NCBI GenBank assembly: GCA_016839345.1 | Contig: JAEOUL010000172.1 | Location: 1 to 9,419, forward strand | Direction of reading: 5' to 3' | Length of the DNA: 9,419 nucleotides | From: Candidatus Thorarchaeota archaeon | Lineage (GTDB): Archaea > Asgardarchaeota > Thorarchaeia > Thorarchaeales > Thorarchaeaceae | Part shown: positions 1-6,531 of the stretch, piece after piece | Layout: every line of letters begins with the position of its first letter | Numbering within the stretch: position 1 is the stretch's first letter | Program-made: the position numbers and the translations under genes | Notes under the pieces: generated by a model | Told to the model about the DNA's origin: nothing | The model's input: only the letters and a program-made list of their open reading frames with translations | Database searches by the model: none

Positions 1-445
1 TCAAGAACACCAGTTCACGCTTAGTCTTGGCTGCAATTAACAGAGTCACATCAGCATTATTCTCTAGCAACTCATAGACCAACGGTCTCAACGGAGCCAT
101 TCCAATACCACCGCCCACAACTAGGGCTTTTTTCGAATCCAACACAAATGATGACCCAAAAGGACCCCTGATACCAATCCAGTCATCTGGTTGAAAAGAT
201 GCCAATGACGATGTTGCATCACCAACAGGTAAGACTGTAATTCCTACATTGGGTGACTCCCACAATGAAACACTCATGGGAATCTCATCAACTTCTGGAA
301 TCCAGACCATCAAGAACTGTCCAGGCATCACTTCAAAATCTGGGTTGGGCATTTCGAATAGAATTGTACTAGCTGAGTCGGTTTCTTTAACAATCCCCGA
401 AACCCTTACAGAAACCTGGTTGCCCATCAGCCTATCAATATTCAT
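1..445 (-). CDS. pyrK: Dihydroorotate dehydrogenase electron-transfer subunit PyrK (partial, C-terminus beyond left edge)
   Basis: FAD and [2Fe-2S] subunit that passes electrons from the PyrD flavin to NAD+ in the class 1B dihydroorotate dehydrogenase of UMP synthesis. My reading of the minus strand gives 148 residues. Residues about 8-100 form a ferredoxin-reductase-like FAD domain with PGQFLMVWIP (41-50) and IPMS (55-58, where the family has its flavin-binding motif), then GPFGSSF (94-100). The nucleotide-binding domain begins with VVGGGIGMAPLRPL (109-122). The family is about 250-280 residues, so roughly half is present and the iron-sulfur cysteine cluster lies outside the window. The ATG at 445 overlaps the pyrD stop as ATGA, so the two are translationally coupled. 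The identity is secure from the motifs plus the neighbour. Confidence 0.93.
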   Translation of the reverse strand, partial: MNIDRLMGNQVSVRVSGIVKETDSASTILFEMPNPDFEVMPGQFLMVWIPEVDEIPMSVSLWESPNVGITVLPVGDATSSLASFQPDDWIGIRGPFGSSFVLDSKKALVVGGGIGMAPLRPLVYELLENNADVTLLIAAKTKRELVFL

Positions 446-1317
446 TTACCAGACCTCCAGGCTCCTCCAACGATATCAGATGTTTTAGAGTAATTCATCC
501 TCTTCAGGTATTTCTTGACACCCTCCTTAACCTTTGAGAACACGTCAAATCCGTCAATAAGCGCAGTCCCGATTTGAATGGCACTAGCTCCAGCAAGATG
601 CATCTCTACAGCATCCTGCCAAGTTGAAACTCCTCCAACCCCGATAATCGGGATTTTCAATGCTTGGCTCAATTCGTATACACACTTGACCGCAACTGGA
701 AAGATTGGAGTTCCAGACAGTCCCCCAACTTTATTTCCCAATACTGGACGCATCTGATAGATATCAATCTTCATTCCCCTGACGGTATTAATTGCCACAA
801 CTGCGTCAGCACCAGCCTCCTCAGCAGCTTTTCCAACTGCCACAATATCCGTAGCATTTGGGGTCAGTTTTGCAAAAACAGGACAATGTACGGTATCTTT
901 GACTGCATTCACATATTTCCGCGTCATCTCTGGATCATGTGCGATCTGACTAATCTCCGCATGAGGACAGGAGAGGTTAAGTTCTATAGCCTGTGGATTC
1001 ATGGCCTCTCCCTTTCTTGCTACTTCACATATCTCTTGGACAGTGTTTCCGAAGATACTGAGTACTACAGGAATTTTCTTACTCTTCAACAAGTCCATCT
1101 CATCGCCAAATGCATCAATTCCTGGATTTGTGAGACCCACCGCATTTAGTAGTCCTCCGTGAGATGATGCGAGAACTGGTCCTGGATGTCCTTTTCTCGG
1201 GTTTAGTCCTATTGATTTCGTGACAACCACATCGGCACCTGACTCAATCACTCTAACTAATGTAGACGCAGTGACCCCTAAGATACCTGATGCAAGCCAG
1301 TACCCCTGAATCTTCAA
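442..1317 (-). CDS. pyrD: Dihydroorotate dehydrogenase, class 1B catalytic subunit
   Basis: Cytosolic FMN enzyme oxidising dihydroorotate to orotate, the fourth step of pyrimidine synthesis; with PyrK it uses NAD+. The TIM-barrel motifs run in order: LASGILG (8-14), TKSIG (33-37), GGLLNAVGLTNPGID (54-68), ELNLSCPHAE (112-121) with the likely catalytic base Cys117 (cysteine is the class 1B/1A feature), KLTPNA (150-155), AINTVRGM (175-182), GGLSGTPIFPVAV (198-210) and GVGGVSTWQDAVE (226-238), the phosphate-binding end of the barrel. The length of 291 is a little short for the family (about 300-310). The start is uncertain: the only reasonable in-frame start close to the homologous region is TTG at 1317, and the residues just before LASG seem shorter than in relatives (see findings). 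Reading upstream in this frame meets no stop for at least 60 bases. Function is secure; the N-terminus is not. Confidence 0.93.
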   Translation of the reverse strand: MKIQGYWLASGILGVTASTLVRVIESGADVVVTKSIGLNPRKGHPGPVLASSHGGLLNAVGLTNPGIDAFGDEMDLLKSKKIPVVLSIFGNTVQEICEVARKGEAMNPQAIELNLSCPHAEISQIAHDPEMTRKYVNAVKDTVHCPVFAKLTPNATDIVAVGKAAEEAGADAVVAINTVRGMKIDIYQMRPVLGNKVGGLSGTPIFPVAVKCVYELSQALKIPIIGVGGVSTWQDAVEMHLAGASAIQIGTALIDGFDVFSKVKEGVKKYLKRMNYSKTSDIVGGAWRSGK

Positions 1318-1350
1318 TTGTTCATCATATTCGAACTTAATGACAGTCAG

Positions 1351-1357
1351 TAATAAG
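1351..1357 (-). promoter_or_regulatory. Possible TATA box for pyrDK
   Basis: The minus strand reads CTTATTA here. An archaeal start site would be expected about 25 bases downstream, near 1327, just before the pyrD coding region and next to an out-of-frame ATG pair at 1328/1325. It is weak on sequence alone, but it is the best AT-rich box in the divergent pyrD/nop5 gap. Confidence 0.35.
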
Positions 1358-1431
1358 CTAAATGGAGCTAGGACGACAAACTTATCCGATATTCAATATT
1401 CTCAGCTCTCAAACCTCATCAGGAAGGGTTC

Positions 1432-2664
1432 ATGGTGCCAACATATCTCACACTCTCAGTATTCGGAGTCTTTGTTCTTGATGACGAAGGCAAAGTGACA
1501 GCAAAACACATGTTCTATCCAGATGCTGAACTCGCAGCCACCAATTTGGCTGCTGTAAATGATGAGATGACCACTGATTTACTGGAATCAGTCGCAAAGA
1601 GTGTTCAAGGAGCAGATGTGGTTGTTGAAGATCCAATGTTCGCAAGAGCCCTGTCACAAGTGAGAGATTTCAAAGTACGAGTTGAGGCCGGTGCTGCACC
1701 TCGATGGTTCAGAGACGGTCAGGATGACTATCTAGTAAGTGAAGGAATAGTTTCATCAAAAGATGATATCATTTCTTTCAGACGTGATGTATCAATCAGG
1801 TTGGCAAAGAGCAAAATAAGCGCAGCCAGTGAAGAGAAAGATCTCCTAGTGAAGAATGCCATTGATGCCGTAGACGAAATTGACAAGTCAATAAACGTAC
1901 TTGTAATGCGTCTTCGTGAATGGTACTCCCTTCATCATCCATCCTTGAGTAGGCTCATTGAGGACCAGGAGCAGTATGCACGTATACTAAGCAACTGTAC
2001 GGGTAAGAAAACAACCACCAAGGATTGCCTGGAATCTGCAGGTGTTTCTTCATCTGTTGCAGAGCAGATAATAGATGGTCTTACTGGAGATATAGGGGCG
2101 GAATTTGCCGAGTCCGACATTTCAGTGATTGGCGTTCTCGCAAAGACTGTTGATGATCTATATCTAATGAGAACGAAACTTGAAGAGTATATCATATCTA
2201 TGATGTCCTTAGTGGCACCAAATATTGGTGCCTTGGCTGGTCCCCTGATTGGAGCCCGATTGATCAGTCTGGCTGGATCTTTGAAAGAGCTTGCACAAAA
2301 ACCATCCAGTACAGTTCAGGTATTTGGTGCTGAGAAAGCACTCTTCAGGAGTATAAAAACTGGTACAGATCCACCAAAACATGGAATCATCTATAGAGTT
2401 CCTGAGGTCAACACCGCTCCATACTGGCAGAGGGGAAAAATTGCTAGGTCATTGGCTGGAAAACTATCAATAGCTGCACGAATTGATGCTTATTCCGATA
2501 GGAATGTAGGTGAGAAACTGCGAGAGGAATTCCTATCGAGAGTTGAAGAAATAAAGCGACAGAATCCTGAGGCTCCTGAAAAAGTACACAGGCCTAAACC
2601 CACCCCGAAAAAGAAGCAATTAGGACGGGGTGGTCGTCCTAAACGAAGACGGGGAGGTCGCTGA
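1432..2664 (+). CDS. nop5: Nop5 (Nop56/58-like) core protein of C/D-box sRNP
   Basis: Scaffold of the archaeal box C/D ribonucleoprotein. It binds the L7Ae-guide RNA complex through its NOP domain and holds fibrillarin through its N-terminal domain, so that rRNA and tRNA are 2'-O-methylated at guided sites. The 410 residues show an N-terminal fibrillarin-binding domain (about 1-110), a long helical coiled-coil section (about 115-255) including RLREWYSLHHPSL (160-172), and the NOP signature region 263-355 with PNIGALAGPLIGARL, GAEKALFR (299-306), HGIIY (317-321) and RGKIARSLAGK (334-344). A lysine/arginine/glycine-rich tail follows (about 387-410), as in eukaryotic Nop56/58. ATG 1432 has a purine-rich SD-like stretch AGGAAGGG at 1421-1428. 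It is the first gene of the operon with flpA. Confidence 0.97.
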   Translation: MVPTYLTLSVFGVFVLDDEGKVTAKHMFYPDAELAATNLAAVNDEMTTDLLESVAKSVQGADVVVEDPMFARALSQVRDFKVRVEAGAAPRWFRDGQDDYLVSEGIVSSKDDIISFRRDVSIRLAKSKISAASEEKDLLVKNAIDAVDEIDKSINVLVMRLREWYSLHHPSLSRLIEDQEQYARILSNCTGKKTTTKDCLESAGVSSSVAEQIIDGLTGDIGAEFAESDISVIGVLAKTVDDLYLMRTKLEEYIISMMSLVAPNIGALAGPLIGARLISLAGSLKELAQKPSSTVQVFGAEKALFRSIKTGTDPPKHGIIYRVPEVNTAPYWQRGKIARSLAGKLSIAARIDAYSDRNVGEKLREEFLSRVEEIKRQNPEAPEKVHRPKPTPKKKQLGRGGRPKRRRGGR

Positions 2665-2666
2665 CG

Positions 2667-3362
2667 ATGAATGTATCTCAATACAAATTCCCCGGAGTCT
2701 TTACAATTAAGGACAAGGATCGGACATCGTTTTGTACACAGTCCTTAACGCCAGGGATTAGTGTCTATGGCGAGAAGACAATCACCCTTGATGGTAATGA
2801 ATATCGAATCTGGTCCACCAGAAGATCAAAGCTATCTGCTGCAATAAAGAACGGTCTCTCAGAGATGCCAATCCAACCCGGGTCCAAGATTCTATACCTT
2901 GGAGCCGCATCAGGTACAACTGTCAGTCATTGTTCTGATATTGTGGGTAACAAGGGTGCAATATACGCTGTGGAATTCTCTGAACGGACTGCACGGGACC
3001 TAATTCATTTAGCTGCTACACGCAATAACATAATGCCAATTATTGAAGATGCCAGACACCCTACAAGATATGCTTCTGTGGTGGCAGGACCCGTTGAGGT
3101 GGTCTATCAGGATGTTGCGCAACCGAACCAAGCAGATATCCTCTATGAGAACCTCAAGACCTTCTGTTCTTTTGGAGCATGGGGAATGCTGGCAATCAAA
3201 GCCCGGAGCATCGATTCCACATCAAGGCTTGATGAAATCTATAGCAAAGAGATAGCAACATTGGATAACTTGGGTTTGCAAATTGTGGACAACATAGATC
3301 TAGATCCTCTTGAGAAGGATCATCGATTCATTGTGTGCCGAGTTTCGGAGGAACTAAAGTGA
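2667..3362 (+). CDS. flpA: Fibrillarin-like rRNA/tRNA 2'-O-methyltransferase
   Basis: SAM-dependent enzyme that methylates ribose 2'-OH in rRNA and tRNA as the catalytic part of the C/D-box sRNP. The 231 residues match the family size; unlike eukaryotic fibrillarin there is no glycine/arginine-rich N-terminus. A small N-terminal beta domain (about 1-50) precedes a Rossmann methyltransferase fold: YLGAASGTTVSHCSD (77-91, SAM glycine loop), YAVEFSER (100-107), EDAR (127-130), VVYQDVAQP (145-153) and AIKARSID (176-183). The usual fibrillarin K-D-K-H set appears as Lys55 (SKLSAAI), Asp149 or 150 in YQDVAQ, Lys178, and His219 in the KDHRFIV segment. ATG 2667 is 2 bases after the nop5 stop, with GGAGGT (2653-2658) inside the end of nop5 as its ribosome binding site, so the pair is co-translated. 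Confidence 0.97.
   Translation: MNVSQYKFPGVFTIKDKDRTSFCTQSLTPGISVYGEKTITLDGNEYRIWSTRRSKLSAAIKNGLSEMPIQPGSKILYLGAASGTTVSHCSDIVGNKGAIYAVEFSERTARDLIHLAATRNNIMPIIEDARHPTRYASVVAGPVEVVYQDVAQPNQADILYENLKTFCSFGAWGMLAIKARSIDSTSRLDEIYSKEIATLDNLGLQIVDNIDLDPLEKDHRFIVCRVSEELK
3347..3351 (+). promoter_or_regulatory. Shine-Dalgarno GGAGG that sets the UPF0216 start
   Basis: GGAGG lies inside the last codons of flpA, 7 bases before GTG 3359. It supports that GTG over the in-frame GTG at 3335, which has no such site and would create a longer overlap with flpA. Confidence 0.75.
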
Positions 3363-3817
3363 GTCCCTTCATTGAAAAGATGATTGAACGAGATATCGAC
3401 ACTCTCAACGACCATCTTCCCGAATCAAGACATCCTCTGTCAGAGCTGATTAAAACTGATTCACCACAATTTAGAACACGAGATGGCGAGATCTCGGTAT
3501 TTAGAAAGGAGGAGCTTGATAAACTAGCAGCAGATGTTCCTTTGAAGCTACATGACGAAGTTCATCTTCCTATTGTTATCCTCCGGAGACTGGACTATGG
3601 AACAGGGATCTATACGGTAGCTGGAAACAAGGTGGAATTGTACATGGTCCATCGACTCCTAGGATATGTTGACCTAGAATGGGAGAATTTCAGTCACTGG
3701 AAACCAGTGGAAAAACTATCTAGACCACAGGTTCAGCTATTGAGAAGGAAGCTACCATCAACGACTAGCATTGGTATTGCTATGTCCACAAAAGAAAAAG
3801 AAGAGCTAAATTCGTAA
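3359..3817 (+). CDS. UPF0216 (DUF61) family archaeal protein of unknown function
   Basis: A 152-residue soluble protein recognised as UPF0216/DUF61, a widespread archaeal family without an established role. Visible family features are an N-terminal helix ending in NDHLPESRHPLSEL (17-30), a strand-turn segment FRTRDGEISVFRKEELDKLA (38-57), and HLPIVILRR (69-77), a typical family strand. A mixed section then leads to LLRRKLPSTT (127-136). There are no membrane segments or metal-binding cysteines. GTG 3359 overlaps the flpA stop as GTGA and has a good ribosome binding site, so it is translationally coupled to fibrillarin. The placement makes a link to guide-RNA methylation or ribosome maturation plausible, but that is inference from context only. 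Confidence 0.82.
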   Translation: MSPFIEKMIERDIDTLNDHLPESRHPLSELIKTDSPQFRTRDGEISVFRKEELDKLAADVPLKLHDEVHLPIVILRRLDYGTGIYTVAGNKVELYMVHRLLGYVDLEWENFSHWKPVEKLSRPQVQLLRRKLPSTTSIGIAMSTKEKEELNS

Positions 3818-3886
3818 AATTTGAGTGATTTTCACTATTAGATAGGCTGAAAAAGGTTCAACACAAAACAGAGATTGGAGTCTAAG

Positions 3887-4855
3887 TTGACAAGAGCACG
3901 TACCCAGCTAACCCAAGAAGTGATCTCGCAATTAGAGGGTGCTGGGTTTAGTCTTTCATCAGAATGCGATGTAAGACCAAGTTGCTTTGATTTAGTGGCT
4001 CGAAAAGGAAACAAACTGATTCTTGTCAAGGTATTGGCAAACATCGATGTGCTCACAAGTCAAGATGCGATGGCATTGCAGCTCGTGGCACACTTCTTTA
4101 ATGCAACACCTCTTGTTATTGGACGGAAAACGCGGAAGGGAAAATTGGATCCAGGTGTCGTATACAAGAGATATGGAGTGTCCACAATTGCACCCCCCAG
4201 TTTTCAGAGTATGATTGCGGAGGAAAAAATGCCAAGAGAGTTTAGTCAGAAAGGTGGTCGCTTTGTGGCCATTGACGGAGAAAAACTCCGGGAAGCAAGA
4301 GTCGAACAAAGAATGACAACTGGTGAGCTAGCTGAATGTGTTCAAGTATCTGCTCGAGCTGTTTTGGCATATGAGAAGGATTACGAACACATGGGCGTTA
4401 GTACAGATATTGCTAGAAGACTAGAAAAGGTACTTGAAACTGACCTGATAATTCCCATTGATTTACTACACGAGCGTGTTGATCAGAAATCCTTGAAACA
4501 GCCTAGCAAGGAACAGGACATCCCAGATTTGGAGGCTCGTGTGAATCGCTTTTTCGAGAGACTTGGTATGAATGTCCTTTGGACTGATAGAGCTCCGTTT
4601 CATGTTGCAGCAAAGGAAGAAGGGCCTCCTCTTATGTCTGGAGTAGGATCAATCACAAGCTGGTCTCTAAAGAAACGGATGGAGATTTTAAAGAGCGTAT
4701 CAAAGGTCACAGAGTCAAATACAGTGATTATTGTTGAAGAAGGTACAGCTGATGAGAGTATATCAGACCTCCCCGTAATCAGGCAACTTGAGCTTGACCA
4801 AATAGAAGAATCCCGTGAGCTCAAGAAGATAATTGAAGAACGGTCCAATCAATGA
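3887..4855 (+). CDS. Archaeal HTH-type (Cro/CI, XRE) transcriptional regulator with nuclease-like flanks
   Basis: Putative DNA-binding regulator of the archaeal family known in HAMAP as MF_00584; its target genes are unknown. Of 322 residues, the helix-turn-helix lies at about 130-185: KLREARVEQRMTTGELAE, then VSARAVLAYEKD as recognition helix region, then GVSTDIARRLEKVL. The leading FVAIDGEKLREAR is characteristic of the family. The N-terminal part (about 9-110), with FDLVARKGNKLILVKVLANID (34-54), resembles a degenerate PD-(D/E)XK nuclease core; the C-terminal part (about 215-290) looks like a second, more diverged copy. I chose TTG 3887 because GGAG (3877-3880) sits 6 bases before it; TTG 3875 would place that site inside the gene. 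It lies 69 bases after the UPF0216 gene on the same strand, so it may be a read-through product or have its own promoter. Confidence 0.85.
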   Translation: MTRARTQLTQEVISQLEGAGFSLSSECDVRPSCFDLVARKGNKLILVKVLANIDVLTSQDAMALQLVAHFFNATPLVIGRKTRKGKLDPGVVYKRYGVSTIAPPSFQSMIAEEKMPREFSQKGGRFVAIDGEKLREARVEQRMTTGELAECVQVSARAVLAYEKDYEHMGVSTDIARRLEKVLETDLIIPIDLLHERVDQKSLKQPSKEQDIPDLEARVNRFFERLGMNVLWTDRAPFHVAAKEEGPPLMSGVGSITSWSLKKRMEILKSVSKVTESNTVIIVEEGTADESISDLPVIRQLELDQIEESRELKKIIEERSNQ

Positions 4856-5536
4856 TTAAGACGAATCAAGCGTGGCCTGTTCTATAGACTCGCGAATTTT
4901 TTTGACTGAATCCCAGCTTTTTCGAATGATTGGAGGCAATTTTCGTCTGGCTTTAATCAATTCTTTCACAAATCCAATTGTTTTTGGATCAGAAGGATAT
5001 CCAGATCCAAAGTCACCATACTCTCGGTGCATCTCACCAATGATTCTATCTCGTTCAACTTTAGCCATTATCGATGCTGCAGATACAATTGGATACTTTG
5101 AGTCTGCTTTATGCTCCGATATTATCATCGCTCCTTTGGTAGCAAGGCCGCTTAGTTCACCGACCTTGTTTCCAAACCGCTCTGCATTGACATCCGCAGC
5201 ATCAAGATAGACCTCCTTCGGATTCAGCGACTTTACTACTAAAACGAATTCAGCCACCTCGACTTCATTCAATGTAGTTCGTTTTCTGAGTCGATCTATA
5301 TCAGCTGCAGAAACATATCTGAACTCAATCTTGGTTGCCAAACTCTGTATCTTTTTACTCAAAGAAAGCCGTCGTGAAGGCGTTAATGTCTTCGAGTCTT
5401 TTGCACCAAGTTTCTTCAGTTTGGGAATCGCTTCTGGATTGAATAGCACTCCACAAATGACCATGGGTCCAATTATCGGACCCCTACCCGCTTCATCTAC
5501 TCCTGCAATACCGTAGAGGCGACTTTTCGAGGTCAT
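4856..5536 (-). CDS. rnhB: Ribonuclease HII
   Basis: Endonuclease that cuts the RNA strand of RNA/DNA hybrids and 5' of single ribonucleotides in DNA, serving primer removal and ribonucleotide excision. The 226 residues match archaeal RNase HII. The GVDEAGRGPIIGPMV motif (12-26) supplies Asp14 and Glu15 and the GRG substrate-recognition residues. KDSK (46-49), the catalytic aspartates in YLDAAD (Asp112) and EHKAD (Asp145), SAASIMAKVERDRI (152-165), and GSGYPSDPKT (177-186) follow in order, and KSWDSVKKI (206-214) ends the core. I see no clear PCNA-binding box at the C-terminus. The ATG at 5536 has a TATA-like box about 27 bases upstream and no Shine-Dalgarno site, which fits a leaderless message. 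Its stop codon directly abuts that of the convergent HTH gene. Confidence 0.97.
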   Translation of the reverse strand: MTSKSRLYGIAGVDEAGRGPIIGPMVICGVLFNPEAIPKLKKLGAKDSKTLTPSRRLSLSKKIQSLATKIEFRYVSAADIDRLRKRTTLNEVEVAEFVLVVKSLNPKEVYLDAADVNAERFGNKVGELSGLATKGAMIISEHKADSKYPIVSAASIMAKVERDRIIGEMHREYGDFGSGYPSDPKTIGFVKELIKARRKLPPIIRKSWDSVKKIRESIEQATLDSS

Positions 5537-5558
5537 ATCTCACTTGTAGCTCTGCTAA

Positions 5559-5567
5559 CTTATTACC
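5559..5567 (-). promoter_or_regulatory. TATA-like box for rnhB
   Basis: The minus strand reads GGTAATAAG, centred about 27 bases before the rnhB ATG. This is the archaeal TATA-to-start-site distance, so transcription would begin at or next to the start codon. The 100-base gap to the S30e stop holds no other gene; a second AT-rich patch (about 5600-5612) is less well placed. Confidence 0.5.
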
Positions 5568-5636
5568 ATTGGGTAAAATGCGAACTAGAATGTCCAGAAT
5601 TAAGAAATTTAAGACCAATATCTATACAGAGATGGT

Positions 5637-5798
5637 CTATTTACGGACTCCAATAGTCTGTCCCTTGATGAATCGTTTTGTGTAGTTCCTCTTGTTGCGT
5701 ATACGAGGGATTGGAGTGTGCCGTTCACGACCATGTACTTTTGGTGTTGACTCGCGAACTTTACCAGCCTTTGTGAGTGATCCGTGTGAACCAGGCAT
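5637..5798 (-). CDS. rps30e: Small-subunit ribosomal protein S30e
   Basis: A 53-residue, strongly basic protein of the small ribosomal subunit, equivalent to the ribosomal part of eukaryotic FAU/RPS30. The N-terminal block SHGSLTKAGKVR (4-15) followed by STPKV (17-21) is the S30e signature (eukaryotes: HGSLARAGKVRGQTPKV). A run of arginine and lysine follows, with PRIRNKRNYTKRF (31-43). Here it stands alone, without the ubiquitin-like domain fused in eukaryotes. ATG 5798 has AGAGGA (5806-5811) 7 bases upstream; the stop is TAG at 5637-5639. It is short enough to be missed by automatic callers. S30e is typical of TACK and Asgard archaea and generally absent from Euryarchaeota, so it is the best taxonomic marker in the window. 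Confidence 0.93.
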   Translation of the reverse strand: MPGSHGSLTKAGKVRESTPKVHGRERHTPIPRIRNKRNYTKRFIKGQTIGVRK

Positions 5799-5843
5799 TT
5801 TGATTTCCTCTCTAGGACTCTAACTGTGATTCTAAAATGTTCT

Positions 5844-5852
5844 CATAAAAAG
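5844..5852 (-). promoter_or_regulatory. TATA box for the S30e gene
   Basis: The minus strand reads CTTTTTATG, a strong archaeal box A. The expected start site about 25 bases downstream (near 5820) leaves a leader of roughly 20 bases containing the AGAGGA ribosome binding site. It is divergent from the promoter of the helical-repeat gene at 5908. Confidence 0.6.
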
Positions 5853-5879
5853 CTATCCAATTGACACTCCTGTACGACC

Positions 5880-5886
5880 TTAATAA
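5880..5886 (+). promoter_or_regulatory. TATA-like box for the gene at 5908
   Basis: TTAATAA is centred 25 bases before ATG 5908, and no Shine-Dalgarno sequence lies between (the spacer is C/A-rich). Together these suggest a leaderless transcript. Confidence 0.5.
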
Positions 5887-5907
5887 CCTCCAACCACACC
5901 CGATTAC

Positions 5908-6486
5908 ATGACCCGACCACGGCTGCGTCTCCTATCGACGCCTCCCCGTATCGAAAATCACACCCCTCTTTATGTCGATGTCGATAGTGCGCGGCTGTGG
6001 AATCTGGTCAACGACGACACAGTTCATCTAATTCTTAGGAAACCTGCACTACAGGAGCTTGCACGCAGGCGAGACCCGCATCTTATGGACTACTGTGAGA
6101 ATCTACTGGATTCTGATGAGTACGAAAACTGGATCACAGCCATTAACACTCTCGTTACACTGGGCACAACGGAGGCCGTTGACCGATTGATTTTGGTCTA
6201 TGCACAATCGCTGAATGATGAGAGAAGACTCGTACTCTCCATGGTCGCAAAAGTGCTCACAGCAGAGCATGTTAAGCCCTTTAGCATAATGGTACGAGAA
6301 GTGGCTGTTGCTGGAGAGCTGGATGTTTCCGGTTGGACTAAAACTGCCATATCTACACTACAAGATGTTTGTAAACGATTTGGAATTGAAATTCATGGAG
6401 TGTATGTAGGCACAGAAAAAGCCGTCAGTGCAGCAACTTCGACAACCCATAATGTAGACGAGATCATTACTCATCCAGATAAGTAA
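5908..6486 (+). CDS. Small HEAT/ARM-like helical-repeat protein, function unknown
   Basis: I do not recognise a named family. The 192-residue protein starts with a basic, proline-containing segment (1-15), and has a short strand-like stretch LYVDVDSARLW (21-31). It then appears wholly alpha-helical from about 34 to 160. Helix pairs such as KPALQELARRRDPHLMDYCE, WITAINTLVTLGTTEAVDRL and RRLVLSMVAKVL, with the phrase LVTLGTTEAVDRLI, look like HEAT-type repeats, which usually mediate protein binding. The tail (about 170-192) is Ser/Thr-rich and probably disordered. There is no signal peptide or membrane span. ATG 5908 is preceded by a well-placed TATA-like box. It lies between S30e (divergent) and elp3 (same strand, 45 bases downstream); elp3 seems to have its own promoter, so co-function is only a guess. 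Confidence 0.75.
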   Translation: MTRPRLRLLSTPPRIENHTPLYVDVDSARLWNLVNDDTVHLILRKPALQELARRRDPHLMDYCENLLDSDEYENWITAINTLVTLGTTEAVDRLILVYAQSLNDERRLVLSMVAKVLTAEHVKPFSIMVREVAVAGELDVSGWTKTAISTLQDVCKRFGIEIHGVYVGTEKAVSAATSTTHNVDEIITHPDK

Positions 6487-6500
6487 GTCACACCGCAGTC

Positions 6501-6507
6501 TATTAAT
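6501..6507 (+). promoter_or_regulatory. TATA-like box for elp3, deciding its start
   Basis: TATTAAT is centred 28 bases before ATG 6532. If transcription starts at the usual archaeal distance, the in-frame TTG at 6517 would lie upstream of the message. ATG 6532 is therefore preferred, again with no Shine-Dalgarno site. Confidence 0.5.
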
Positions 6508-6531
6508 CTGGAAGTTTTGATAGACATACCT

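Noticed and set aside
664..1149. 161-residue plus-strand frame opposite pyrD.
   Set aside because: Lies fully within a well-conserved enzyme on the other strand; its composition (many Cys, His, Ser, Trp) is that of an antisense shadow.
3335..3358. Upstream GTG start for the UPF0216 gene.
   Set aside because: It would place the GGAGG ribosome binding site inside the gene and overlap flpA by 28 bases; GTG 3359 is better supported.
3992..4309. 105-residue minus-strand frame within the HTH regulator gene.
   Set aside because: Cys/His/Phe-rich composition and full overlap with a recognised regulator mark it as a shadow.
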